Part shown: piece by piece, positions 52,437-60,587 of the stretch
Numbering within the stretch: the first letter of the stretch is position 1
Layout of the letters: the number at the start of each line of letters is the position of its first letter
Assembly: GCF_000284295.1 (NCBI RefSeq)
Contig: NC_017093.1
Location: 8,432,001 to 8,496,000, forward strand
Source: Actinoplanes missouriensis 431
GTDB taxonomy: Bacteria > Actinomycetota > Actinomycetes > Mycobacteriales > Micromonosporaceae
DNA length: 64,000 bases
Direction of reading: 5' to 3'
Translations under genes and position numbers: made by a program
The notes under the pieces: generated by a model
Told to the model about the DNA's origin: nothing
The model's input: only the letters and a program-made list of their open reading frames with translations
The model's database searches: none

Positions 52437-53444
52437 TCAGCGGGCCTTCGGGTCGAGCGCGTCGCGCAGGCCGTCACCGAAGAGGTTGAAGGCCAGCACC
52501 GTAATGAAGATCATTCCGCCCGGGATGATCATGAACATGGGATCGATCTGGTAGAAGTTCACGGCGTCCGAGAGCATGCCGCCCCAGGAAGGCCAGGGCG
52601 GCGGGATACCAACGCCGAGGAAGCTGAGTGCGGCTTCGGTGAGGATGTTGGTCGGGATGATCAGCGTCGTGTAGACGAGGATCGGCGCCGCCAGGTTCGG
52701 CAGCAGCTCACGGAAGAGGATGCGGGGTGAGCGGGCGCCCATGGCCCGAGCCGCCTCGACGAACTCCCGCTCGCGCAGGGAGAGCGTCTGACCGCGAACG
52801 ATCCGGCCGATGTAGGGCCAGCCGAAGAAGCCGATCACCATGATCAGCACGCTCACGCGCGACCAGCGGGTACCCAGTCCGAGGAACTCCTGCGGGAGCA
52901 CGGAGACCAACGCGATCGAGAAGAGCAGCTGGGGGAACGCGAGAAGGAAGTCCATCACCCGGCTGATCACCGAGTCGACCCAGCCACCGAGGAAACCCGC
53001 CGCCGTGCCGAACAGCACCCCGAGGATCGTCGAGAGGAACGCCGACAGGAACGCCACCGTCAGCGACGTCTGAGCGCCGTAGACGATGCGGCTGAAGATG
53101 TCCCGCCCGGTCGTCGGCTCGACGCCGAGAAGGAAGTCCTTGGTGATGCCGCCCCAGGGGTGGATCGGCGTGCCGAGCGTCTTATCGATCTCATCCCCGT
53201 GCCACTCGTCGATCGGATAACCGAAGAGCCTGGTCAGCAATGGGGCGAGAATCGCGATGAGGATGAGGAAGAGGACGACGCAGGCGCCACCGATGGCGAC
53301 CTTGTCCTTCTTCAGACGCCGCCAAGCGATCTGCTTGAGCGAACGGCCGGCGATCGCTTTCTCGCCGGGGCCTCGTACCTCAGCCGCGTCGGCTGTCGGC
53401 GGCGTCGTCTCATCGACGATCGACGCTTCTGGGCCAAGCGACAT
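52437..53444 (-). CDS. oppC: Peptide ABC transporter permease (OppC/DppC)
   Basis: 335 aa. A 40-residue charged N-terminus precedes the OppC signature (RRLKKDKVAIGGACVVLFLI), six helices, and the EAA loop REFVEAARAMGARSPRILFR. It ends NLFGDGLRDALDPKAR, typical of OppC. It is the first gene of the operon, with oppA 74 bp downstream. Confidence 0.94.
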   Translation of the reverse strand: MSLGPEASIVDETTPPTADAAEVRGPGEKAIAGRSLKQIAWRRLKKDKVAIGGACVVLFLILIAILAPLLTRLFGYPIDEWHGDEIDKTLGTPIHPWGGITKDFLLGVEPTTGRDIFSRIVYGAQTSLTVAFLSAFLSTILGVLFGTAAGFLGGWVDSVISRVMDFLLAFPQLLFSIALVSVLPQEFLGLGTRWSRVSVLIMVIGFFGWPYIGRIVRGQTLSLREREFVEAARAMGARSPRILFRELLPNLAAPILVYTTLIIPTNILTEAALSFLGVGIPPPWPSWGGMLSDAVNFYQIDPMFMIIPGGMIFITVLAFNLFGDGLRDALDPKAR

Positions 53445-53848
53445 CTATTCGCCGGTCCTCTCCCAGTCGCCGCGCGACGGGAGTCCACAGCCACGGTTCG
53501 AGGACACACGGAACATCCCCCGAGCGGTGACGATGGCCCACGTAGCTAACGGCAACCGATCGGTTATCGCATGCCTCGAGTGCCGAACCCTCGCTGCGCC
53601 GACCGAGATCAGATCGACACCGCGAGAGCACTCGACGGCGGGTGTGGCCGCCATCGAGAGGAACATTCACCTAGTGAGTGCTCCGGGTCAAGTTCACGGA
53701 CGGCACGCGGACGCTTCCGTGTCTCCCTCGTGATGTCCCTGTGACCTAGACGTTGAACCAAACGGAAATTACCTCGTCCACGGCCGTTAAGGAGCGAATC
53801 GGACGCAACCGGTCGCAAGGCGTTACAGCCGCGTTACGAGACGTAGAC
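53445..53848. promoter_or_regulatory. 404-bp gene-free region upstream of the opp operon
   Basis: No credible gene. It carries a perfect 12-bp palindrome AACCGATCGGTT at 53554-53565, about 110 bp before oppC, a candidate operator. A minus-strand TTGACC at about 53691 could be a -35 but has no good -10. The part next to recR is the 3-prime side of that gene. Confidence 0.4.
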
Positions 53849-54442
53849 TCAGATCGCTCGACGGCCCTCGAAGGCCCGGCCGAGGGTGATCTCATCGGCG
53901 TACTCTAGATCGCCGCCGACCGGCAGACCGCTCGCCAGACGGGTCACGGCGATGCCCATCGGCTTCACCAGAAGGCCGAGATAGGTCGCGGTGGCCTCAC
54001 CCTCCGTGTTCGGGTCGGTCGCCAGGATCAGCTCCTTGACCTCACCCGTCCCGAGCCGGATCAACAGCTCGCGGATCTTCAGGTTGTCCGGGCCGACGCC
54101 CTCGAGCGGATTGATCGCACCACCGAGAACGTGGTACCGCCCGCGGAACTCGCCGGTCCGCTCGATCGCGACGACGTCCTTCGGCTCCTCCACCACGCAG
54201 AGCACCTCGTTGGTGCGGCGGGTGTCCCGGCAGACCCGGCACTGATCAGACTCGGCCACGTTGAAACAGGTCGTGCAGAACCGCACCAGCTCCTTGACCT
54301 TGCGCAGAGCGCCGGCCAGCCGGTTCACGTCCGCCGGGTCGGCGGAGAGGATGTGGAACGCGATGCGCTGAGCCGACTTCGGGCCAACACCCGGAAGCCG
54401 GCCCAGCTCATCGATCAGGTCCTGGATGGCACCTTCGTACAC
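53849..54442 (-). CDS. recR: Recombination mediator RecR
   Basis: 197 aa. HhH motif RLPGVGPKSAQRIAFHIL, zinc finger Cys56, Cys59, Cys68, Cys71 (CTTCFNVAESDQCRVC) and a Toprim domain (VVEEPKDVVAIERTGEFRG). With RecFO it loads RecA at gaps. It lies 3 bp downstream of ybaB, the conserved dnaX-ybaB-recR order. Confidence 0.97.
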   Translation of the reverse strand: MYEGAIQDLIDELGRLPGVGPKSAQRIAFHILSADPADVNRLAGALRKVKELVRFCTTCFNVAESDQCRVCRDTRRTNEVLCVVEEPKDVVAIERTGEFRGRYHVLGGAINPLEGVGPDNLKIRELLIRLGTGEVKELILATDPNTEGEATATYLGLLVKPMGIAVTRLASGLPVGGDLEYADEITLGRAFEGRRAI

Positions 54443-54445
54443 GGA

Positions 54446-54769
54446 TCAGAACCCCGGCAGGGAGAAGCCACCGGTCGCCGGTCCCATCTTCGACTCGGCC
54501 AGCTCGCGCTGCGCCTCAGCGGCGTTGTGGATCGCCGCCAGCAGAAGATCCTCCAGCGTCTCGACGTCGTCGGCGTCCACCGCCTTCGGGTCGATCTTGA
54601 CGGCCTTGAACTCGCCGAGACCGGTGATCGTCACGGTCACCAGCCCGCCGCCGGCGGTGCCGGTCAGCTCCGCCTCAGCCAGCTCGGCCTGCGCCTGCGC
54701 GACCTGCTGCTGCATCTTCTGCGCCTGCTTCATGATCTGCTGCATGTTCGGCTGTCCACCGGGGCGCAT
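54446..54769 (-). CDS. ybaB: YbaB/EbfC nucleoid-associated protein
   Basis: 107 aa. MQQIMKQAQKMQQQVAQAQA and TGLGEFKAVKIDPKAV are diagnostic. The ATG at 54767-54769 (MRPGGQPNM) has GAGGAG upstream. It is a small dimeric DNA-binding protein between dnaX and recR. Confidence 0.95.
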   Translation of the reverse strand: MRPGGQPNMQQIMKQAQKMQQQVAQAQAELAEAELTGTAGGGLVTVTITGLGEFKAVKIDPKAVDADDVETLEDLLLAAIHNAAEAQRELAESKMGPATGGFSLPGF

Positions 54770-54911
54770 GGCACCGCTCCTCAATCTTCGTTTCCCTAAC
54801 CGCCATCGATGACCCACGGCGGCCGAAAGTTACCGCCGCCAGACTAGCTGGATCAGGCGGTCCTGCTTCGCTCCATGTAACCGGTGAGCTCCGGCCCGAA
54901 CCACGCCCGGG

Positions 54912-57900
54912 TCAGAGCTCGCCGATCTTCTCAGCGCCGAACGCGTCCCGGAGCAGCTGCATGGCGAGCTCCTCGCCGCTCTGCCGGGCCGTCTTCTCGT
55001 CCAGCACGTCGTCAAGCGGCTCGTCACCGGGGTCGAAGCCCTCGATGGCGGCGGCGCCCGCCGCGGGCAGGCCGTCGAACTCGGGATCGTAGGGCGCCTC
55101 CTCCGTCGGCGTCCCGTCCGACCAGGCGGCCCCGCCACCGGCCCGGCCGGCCGCCGGCCCAGCGGCGGCGGCACTCGCCGCCCGAGCCGCAGCCAGGCCA
55201 CCCCCGACCGCACCGCCACCGGCGCTCGCCGCGCGGGGCGCCGCCGGACCGCCGCCGGGTGCTCCCGCCCCGCCGGGGGCGCCGGCTGCCGGGCTGCCCT
55301 GCGGGCGGGCCGCTGCGGCGTTACGAGCATTCGCGGCGGCAGCGCGCGCGGCTTCCATAGCTGCGGACCGAGCAGGGACCGCCTTCGCCGCAGAAGGCGG
55401 GCTCGCCGGAGCGGCCGGGTTCACCCGAGCAGGCTGGTGCCCCGGAACGGGCGCGCTCGGTGCGGCCGGCGCGCCCCCTGCCGCCGACGGGCTCACCGGG
55501 GCAGGCGGGTTAACCGCGGGCGGCGTGGACAGGTTCGCCGGAGCGTGCGCGCTGCCCGAGGCATCCGCGTTCGCCGGAGCATGTGCGCCGCTCGAGGCAT
55601 CCGGGTTCGCCGAAGCATGTGCGCTGCCCGAGGTATACGCGTTCGCCGGAGCATGTGCGCTGCCCGAAGCATCCGGGTGCGCCGGCGTGGTCACCGGAGC
55701 CGGAGCAGCAGCGACCGGCTCTGCCGCCTGGGGCGGGCTCGCCGGCGGCCGGCCGGCGGCACCGGGCTTGACCGGCTCGGGCCAGTCGTCGTCGGCCGCG
55801 ATCGGCTCTGCCGCCCGCGGAGCTGCGCTACCCGGGCGGACAGGCTCCGGCCAGTCGGTGTCGCCCTCGTCGGACACCTGTTCCGAGGCCGCGGTGGCCT
55901 GAGCGGGACGGGCCGGGGTGGCGGCGGCCGGAGCGGGACGGGCCGGGGCCGCGGTGTCTGGAGCGGGACGGGCCGGGGCCGGCCATTCGTCGTCGGAGTC
56001 CGGTGACGACGGGCGCTGCGGCCGGGAGGGGCGTGACTCGGTCCGGCCGGTGTTGCGCTCCGGAGCCGTGGACGACGCCACCGCCGCGGGTTGCGCCGGC
56101 CGGCCGGGAGTCGCGGACGACGGACGGCGGTTCGGTGACTGGTCCCGGCTCCCGGGGGTGGCGGCCCGCGCCGGCGAGGCCTCGCCGACCTCGCAGCGGA
56201 TCTGCCACTGCCCGCCGAGTGCCCGCCCGAACGCCTCGGTGATCACGCCCTGATAGCCGGTGACCAGCCGCTCCGCATATTTCGGGTTCGGAGCGCCGAA
56301 CACCACCGTGTCACCCTCGACGGCGCGCAGGTCGATTCCGCTCTTCTGCATCACGCCGACTTTTTCGTGCGAGCGGCCGAGCTCCAGCCAGGCGGCACGG
56401 ACATCCTCCAGCCGGTCGACGGGAGGTGCGGCGGGCGCGGGCTCGGCCGGCTCGTCATCCCACGGGGGCGGTTCCTCGTCGTAGCCACCGTCGGCGACCG
56501 CGTTCCAATCCGGCGCCCCCGGTGCCGCAGAAACCGGCGCCACAGAAACTGGCGCTGCAGAGACAGGCGCTGCAGAGACAGGCGCGGGCGAGACCGGTAC
56601 AGCTGAGACCGGAGCCGCCGAAACCGGCGCCGCTGCCACCGGAGCCGGGGAGACCGGTGCGGCCGCACGAGAGGCCGCACCCGCAGGCCGCCCCTTCGCA
56701 GCAGCAGCCGCCGCCGCCGCGGCAGCAGCTTTCGCCGCAGCCTTGCCACCGCCGAGAGCGCCACCCCCGCCGAGCCCCGCATCACCACCGGAGCCGACAT
56801 CGCCCACGCCGCCGGCGCCCTGCACCGTCGAGGAAGCCCGGGACGTCTCGTCACCGGAGTCGGCGGGAGTGGGCTCACCCCGTACCCCAAGGGGGGAAGA
56901 CCCTCGCTCCAGACGCTCCAGGCGCTGCAGGAGCGCGGTCGAGGAGTCGTCGGCGCCGGGGAGCAGCATCCGGGCGGTGATCAGCTCGAGCAGCAGGCGG
57001 GGCGCGGTGGTGCCACGCATCTCGACGAGGCCGTTGTGCACGATGTCGGCGGACCGGGACAGTGTCGCCGGGCCGAGCTTGGTGACCTGACCGGCCATCG
57101 CTTCGAGCTGGTCGGCAGGGCCGTCGATCAGGCCTTTCGAAACCGCGTCGGGGACCTGCTGCAGGACGATCAGGTCGCGGAAGCGCTCCAGCAGGTCGGA
57201 GGCGAAGCGGCGCGGGTCGTGGCCGGCCTCGGCGACCCGGTCGATCGTGGCGTAGGCGGCCGCGCCGTCGGCTGCGGCGATCGCCTCGCACATCTCGTCG
57301 ATCAGGGCGACGTCGGTGACACCGAGCAGGGCGACGGCCCGCGAGTAGGAGACGCCATCCGGCCCGGAGCCGGCGATCAGCTGGTCGAGGATCGACAGGG
57401 TGTCTCGCGCGCTGCCGCCACCGGCCCGCACCACCAGCGGGAACACCGCCGGGTCGACGGTGACGCCCTCGGCCTCGCAGAGCTGCTGAAGGTACGGCCG
57501 GAGGGTCGCCGGCGGAATCAGCCGGAACGGGTAGTGATGTGTCCGCGAGCGGATCGTGCCGAGAACCTTGTCCGGCTCGGTGGTCGCGAAGATGAACTTC
57601 ACGAAGTCCGGCGGCTCCTCGACGAGCTTGAGCAGCGCGTTGAAGCCGGCCGACGAGACCATGTGCGCCTCGTCGATCACATAGATCTTGTAGCGGCTGC
57701 TGGCCGGCGCGAAGAACGCCTTCTCCCGGATCTCACGGGCGTCGTCGACACCACCGTGGCTGGCCGCGTCGATCTCGATGACGTCGATCGAGCCGCCGCC
57801 GTCGTTCGCCAGCGACTTGCAGGAGGCGCAGACACCGCACGGGTCGGGGGTGGGCCCCTGCTCACAGTTGAGCGAGCGGGCCAGGATGCGGGCGCTCGAG

Positions 57901-58052
57901 GTCTTGCCGCAGCCACGGGGGCCGGAGAAGAGGTACGCATGGTTGAGCCGCCCGCTCCGCAGCGCCTGCGACAGCGGCTCGGTGACGTGCTCCTGGCCGA
58001 TCACCTCGGCGAACGTCCGCGGACGGTATTTCCGATAGAGGGCGAGCGCCAC
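54912..58052 (-). CDS. dnaX: DNA polymerase III subunit gamma/tau with very long low-complexity tail
   Basis: 1046 aa from GTG 58050-58052 (GGAGG 8 nt upstream). It is the clamp-loader ATPase. Walker A GPRGCGKTS (Lys50), zinc module Cys63/72/75/78, IYVIDEAHMVSS (Walker B) and TTEPDKVLGTIRSRTHHYPF (sensor 1) are canonical in the first 370 residues. Residues about 400-560 and 660-1000 are Ala/Pro/Ser-rich repeats, separated by a folded domain containing VRAAWLELGRSHEKVGVMQK, the tau polymerase-binding region. The C-terminus EELAMQLLRDAFGAEKIGEL is conserved. Much longer than the roughly 580-780 aa of relatives. Confidence 0.96.
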   Translation of the reverse strand: MALALYRKYRPRTFAEVIGQEHVTEPLSQALRSGRLNHAYLFSGPRGCGKTSSARILARSLNCEQGPTPDPCGVCASCKSLANDGGGSIDVIEIDAASHGGVDDAREIREKAFFAPASSRYKIYVIDEAHMVSSAGFNALLKLVEEPPDFVKFIFATTEPDKVLGTIRSRTHHYPFRLIPPATLRPYLQQLCEAEGVTVDPAVFPLVVRAGGGSARDTLSILDQLIAGSGPDGVSYSRAVALLGVTDVALIDEMCEAIAAADGAAAYATIDRVAEAGHDPRRFASDLLERFRDLIVLQQVPDAVSKGLIDGPADQLEAMAGQVTKLGPATLSRSADIVHNGLVEMRGTTAPRLLLELITARMLLPGADDSSTALLQRLERLERGSSPLGVRGEPTPADSGDETSRASSTVQGAGGVGDVGSGGDAGLGGGGALGGGKAAAKAAAAAAAAAAAKGRPAGAASRAAAPVSPAPVAAAPVSAAPVSAVPVSPAPVSAAPVSAAPVSVAPVSAAPGAPDWNAVADGGYDEEPPPWDDEPAEPAPAAPPVDRLEDVRAAWLELGRSHEKVGVMQKSGIDLRAVEGDTVVFGAPNPKYAERLVTGYQGVITEAFGRALGGQWQIRCEVGEASPARAATPGSRDQSPNRRPSSATPGRPAQPAAVASSTAPERNTGRTESRPSRPQRPSSPDSDDEWPAPARPAPDTAAPARPAPAAATPARPAQATAASEQVSDEGDTDWPEPVRPGSAAPRAAEPIAADDDWPEPVKPGAAGRPPASPPQAAEPVAAAPAPVTTPAHPDASGSAHAPANAYTSGSAHASANPDASSGAHAPANADASGSAHAPANLSTPPAVNPPAPVSPSAAGGAPAAPSAPVPGHQPARVNPAAPASPPSAAKAVPARSAAMEAARAAAANARNAAAARPQGSPAAGAPGGAGAPGGGPAAPRAASAGGGAVGGGLAAARAASAAAAGPAAGRAGGGAAWSDGTPTEEAPYDPEFDGLPAAGAAAIEGFDPGDEPLDDVLDEKTARQSGEELAMQLLRDAFGAEKIGEL
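55534..55677. repeat. Four imperfect 36-bp tandem repeats in dnaX
   Basis: Units at 55534-55569, 55570-55605, 55606-55641 and 55642-55677 encode a 12-residue Ala/Ser/Gly/His repeat (for example ASGSAHAPANAD) in the tail of DnaX. Confidence 0.85.
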
Positions 58053-58130
58053 TCCTGCCACCTCCTGACGACCGCGCCATTGTCCGTCGAGGGTCTGACA
58101 AGAACCAAACAACGTGCCCCAGGGAATGAA

Positions 58131-58225
58131 AGGACCCCCCGTGCACCCGTCAGAGCCCGCTTATCCTTGCTGCCTTCCGGCCCTGGGGAGGTTCACGAGA
58201 TACACGCCGCACGAGGGGCTGGTGT
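58131..58225 (-). ncRNA. ffs: Signal recognition particle RNA (4.5S, small bacterial type)
   Basis: The minus strand carries the universal SRP apical motif GGCCGGAAGGCAGCAAGG (complement of about 58166-58183), and the ends CCCCTCGTGC and GCACGGGGGG pair to close the hairpin. About 95 nt. Exact ends are approximate. It lies just upstream of dnaX on the same strand, as in many actinobacteria. Confidence 0.92.
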
Positions 58226-58306
58226 GAAGCCTACCCGCCCCCGTCACCGGTGTTGCGCCGACCCCCGTGCGTGTGTCGCCGCACAGACCTCTGTACTCTG
58301 GCGCAC

Positions 58307-58394
58307 GGAGGATTCGCCTAGAGGCCTAGGGCGCACGCTTGGAAAGCGTGTTGGGTTAACACCCTCACGAGTTCGAATCTCGTATCCTCCGCCA
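58307..58394 (+). tRNA. tRNA-Ser (GGA anticodon)
   Basis: 88 nt including CCA. Acceptor GGAGGAT pairs with ATCCTCC. Anticodon loop CTTGGAAAG gives GGA. A long variable arm (GTTGGGTTAACACCCTC) marks a class II tRNA. Confidence 0.97.
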
Positions 58395-58413
58395 GCCCTA
58401 CCAGGGCGAACAC

Positions 58414-58444
58414 TGAAGGCCGGACCCCCAGGGTTCGGCCTTCA
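58414..58444 (+). terminator. Terminator after tRNA-Ser
   Basis: A 14-bp stem with one G-U pair (58414-58427 with 58431-58444), 19 nt after the CCA. Confidence 0.85.
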
Positions 58445-58834
58445 TGCTGTTCGCGCCTCAGTTGCCGTCTCGGTCGGGCCGACGGCGGCCCGCCCCGGCT
58501 CCGTCACCTACCTCCCTCTGCCGAGCTCCACCGAAGGTCGCTCAACAGCGCGCGGTTGCAGTCGCCGCTGACTGACGGGCGGTCTCGTACCGCTTCAGTT
58601 GAGCCGTGTGTGATCCCGCTCGAAGAACGTTTCAAAGGCACATGGCGGATGCTCCGGCGCCTTCGTTGCCAACTCAACGGCACCCGAGACCGGTTCCGCG
58701 AGTTCGCACTAGCTCGCCCGACGACCAGACCATCCTCGGCGTCAGCGGAAGCTCGAATATTTAACAATCATCCACAGCGCTGCCGAATTTTAACATGTGT
58801 CCCGTCTCCGACAAACGACACGTTCAGACGCGTA
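58445..58834. other. 390-bp gene-free stretch, AT-richer toward its right end
   Basis: No gene found. Composition drops from GC-rich to clearly AT-richer around 58740-58834 (runs such as ATATTTAACAATCATCC and AATTTTAACATGTG). This marks the left edge of an accessory island that continues through the secreted protein and lipoprotein genes. Confidence 0.5.
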
Positions 58835-58864
58835 TTGATATTCTTCGACAAATCTTGCTACTGT
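58835..58864 (+). promoter_or_regulatory. Sigma-70-type promoter of the secreted protein gene
   Basis: TTGATA (58835-58840), 18-bp spacer, TACTGT (58859-58864). Predicted start about 58871, leaving a 38-nt leader with GGGGGG as Shine-Dalgarno. Confidence 0.65.
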
Positions 58865-58908
58865 CGTATCGATCTTGGCGATTGGAACAAATTCACTGGG
58901 GGGATGCA

Positions 58909-59658
58909 TTGAAGCGCACAAGGAAGGCCGTCACCAATGTGCTGATTGCGGCACTGACAGCATCGGCTATCGCGATTTTCGCCGACGCATCCGCTGCGCA
59001 CGCAGGGCCGGATGACCCGGGAACGGGCGGACCGGGGAGCGGAGGTCAGCCGACAGCACCGCCATCTGCAGTGGTCCCGGAGGTCATCGGGAATGACAGT
59101 GACGGTAATCCGGTCTACTCGACGGGCGGCAATGGGATCGTTGATCCCGCGGAGGATTCGGATAGCCTTTCCGACGAACCGTTCGCCGAGGTGCCTGAAA
59201 CTGAAGGAAAGCCGGACGCCACGACGCAGGGCACCGGCGAGACCTGCCCGGCGAAGACTACGGGCACGGTCAGGAACATCCCGAACAGCCTAAAGGTGGA
59301 CTGGGCCGACTCGGTCATCAACCGGACGAGCGGCAAGGTGTCTTACACCGTCAAGGCCGAAACCAGCAAGAAATTCACATGGAGCGTGGGAGCTTCAGTG
59401 TCCGGCGAAGGCAAACTTTGGATCTTCGCCAAGGTATCCGCGACCATCAACGGCAACATCGCGCACGAAAAAAGCACCATCTACGGCAGCAGCATTACGG
59501 TAGAGGTGCCGGCACACAAAACGATGAAAGCCGATCGCGGGATGTGGCAGGAGAAATTCAGCTACAAGTATAAGACGACCACCAAAAATTGCTCCTGGAA
59601 GAGCGGATCGGGTACCGGCTGGGCGCCCTACCGTCAGGCCTGGCACGTCTACAGCTAA
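58909..59658 (+). CDS. Secreted beta-rich protein of unknown function
   Basis: 249 aa from a TTG at 58909 placed by the GGGGGG about 8 nt upstream. Signal peptide KAVTNVLIAALTASAIAIFA with cleavage near AHA-G. An acidic Gly/Pro linker of about 80 residues follows. The C-terminal 120 residues alternate hydrophobic and Ser/Thr residues (SYTVKAETSKKFTWSVGASV, EGKLWIFAKVSATINGNIA, GSSITVEVPAHKTMK), a pattern resembling aerolysin/ETX-MTX2-like beta-pore proteins, with a Trp/Tyr-rich end. The fold assignment is only a suggestion. GC is lower than in neighbours, hinting at transfer. Confidence 0.7.
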   Translation: MKRTRKAVTNVLIAALTASAIAIFADASAAHAGPDDPGTGGPGSGGQPTAPPSAVVPEVIGNDSDGNPVYSTGGNGIVDPAEDSDSLSDEPFAEVPETEGKPDATTQGTGETCPAKTTGTVRNIPNSLKVDWADSVINRTSGKVSYTVKAETSKKFTWSVGASVSGEGKLWIFAKVSATINGNIAHEKSTIYGSSITVEVPAHKTMKADRGMWQEKFSYKYKTTTKNCSWKSGSGTGWAPYRQAWHVYS

Positions 59659-59685
59659 ACGCTACTAGCTCTCCGCTTGAAAGAT

Positions 59686-59721
59686 CTCTGGGCGTCCGGC
59701 CTATTGGCCGGACGCCCAGAG
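59686..59721 (+). terminator. Strong hairpin after the secreted protein gene
   Basis: A perfect 16-bp stem (59686-59701 with 59706-59721) and TATT loop, 28 nt after the stop. Confidence 0.88.
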
Positions 59722-59759
59722 AATTTCGCCATCCAATCAGAAAATGAACAGGAATAGCT

Positions 59760-60293
59760 ATGCCGAAACTTGGCTCACGCCTTGCAATTGCAGCGCTGGC
59801 AGGCGCTACCGCAATCTTTGTCATGACAGCATGCGACTCGCAGGCAGAGAAATCGGCATCTCCAACACCGTCATCGGACGGTACTGCGCTGGACACGGCT
59901 GTGCCTAGCAGCTCGACGCTGCATCCGGATGCGACGCAATCGTTGCGCCCTCCGCTTGAGACCGCAGCGGCTGACGAAGTTCTCGTACGGCCCATGAGCG
60001 GCTCCGGTTCGGCTCAGACTCCGCCCTTCCAAGTCGACGAGAAGCTGTTCACGGTCCGTATCGCGTGCATCGGCGGCGGAGAGCTCCAGTTGTTCCAGGG
60101 CGAGGAGAAGGTGGAGGTGTCTTGCGACGGATCCACCCGCCGCGTTCATGTCAATACCGACGCGAAGGAAGAGCGGGTGCCGATCACGGCGTCTGCAAAG
60201 CAAGAGTGGACCGTGTCAATCGTCGTCACTAAGGACTTCTCCACGGCGGGCGCTACTCCCACCGCGGACCCATCGGCATCGGCCCTGGGCTAG
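59760..60293 (+). CDS. Lipoprotein of unknown function
   Basis: 177 aa. Lipobox FVMTAC with Cys25, a Ser/Pro/Thr linker, then a small domain (VDEKLFTVRIACIGGGELQL, KVEVSCDGSTRRVHVN) with one Cys pair, probably an extracytoplasmic beta-sandwich. ATG 59760 is preceded by AGGAA. It lies 101 bp after the secreted beta-rich gene, with a terminator between, so it is transcribed separately or by read-through. Confidence 0.78.
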   Translation: MPKLGSRLAIAALAGATAIFVMTACDSQAEKSASPTPSSDGTALDTAVPSSSTLHPDATQSLRPPLETAAADEVLVRPMSGSGSAQTPPFQVDEKLFTVRIACIGGGELQLFQGEEKVEVSCDGSTRRVHVNTDAKEERVPITASAKQEWTVSIVVTKDFSTAGATPTADPSASALG

Positions 60294-60331
60294 ATTTCGC
60301 CGGATTGACAAGCCCTCTGGATCATAGGAGA

Positions 60332-60354
60332 AGCCGGACCCGTCCAGTCCGGCT
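60332..60354 (+). terminator. Hairpin after the lipoprotein gene
   Basis: An 8-bp stem AGCCGGAC/GTCCGGCT with 7-nt loop, 38 nt after the stop. Confidence 0.6.
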
Positions 60355-60438
60355 CGCCGATACCGGCATTCACTGCCTGGTCCGCACCGAGCTGGGCGCC
60401 CGGCTCCACCCGATCACCGGTGTCTACGCCCGGTGCAG

Positions 60439-60469
60439 AAGGCCGGACCCGTCGGGTCCGGCCTTTTCG
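60439..60469 (+). terminator. Rho-independent terminator with T-run
   Basis: A 12-bp stem (60439-60450 with 60454-60465), 3-nt loop, followed by TT, completing a TTTT run. Textbook form, yet no gene ends immediately upstream apart from the lipoprotein 145 bp away. Confidence 0.75.
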
Positions 60470-60547
60470 CTGCTCCGGCCGGCGGTGGCACCCGCTGCGG
60501 AAGGTCATCGCGCGGTCTCGTATCGTTCTGGTTGAAAACAGTGCAGG

Positions 60548-60580
60548 CGAGGGCCGGCTCCCGATCGGAGCCGGCCCTCG
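60548..60580 (-). terminator. Terminator of the Ig-like secreted protein gene
   Basis: A 14-bp stem (60548-60561 with 60567-60580), just after the minus-strand stop at 60588. Confidence 0.82.
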
Positions 60581-60587
60581 TCGTCTG

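Noticed and set aside
53257..53733. Short frames across the opp upstream region
   Set aside because: They overlap the oppC start antisense and lack start signals or motifs.
54912..58052. Programmed frameshift in dnaX producing gamma
   Set aside because: No A-rich slippery heptamer of the E. coli type is visible in the GC-rich sequence.
60305..60535. 76-codon plus-strand frame between hairpins
   Set aside because: Spans two terminators, no Shine-Dalgarno, no motif.
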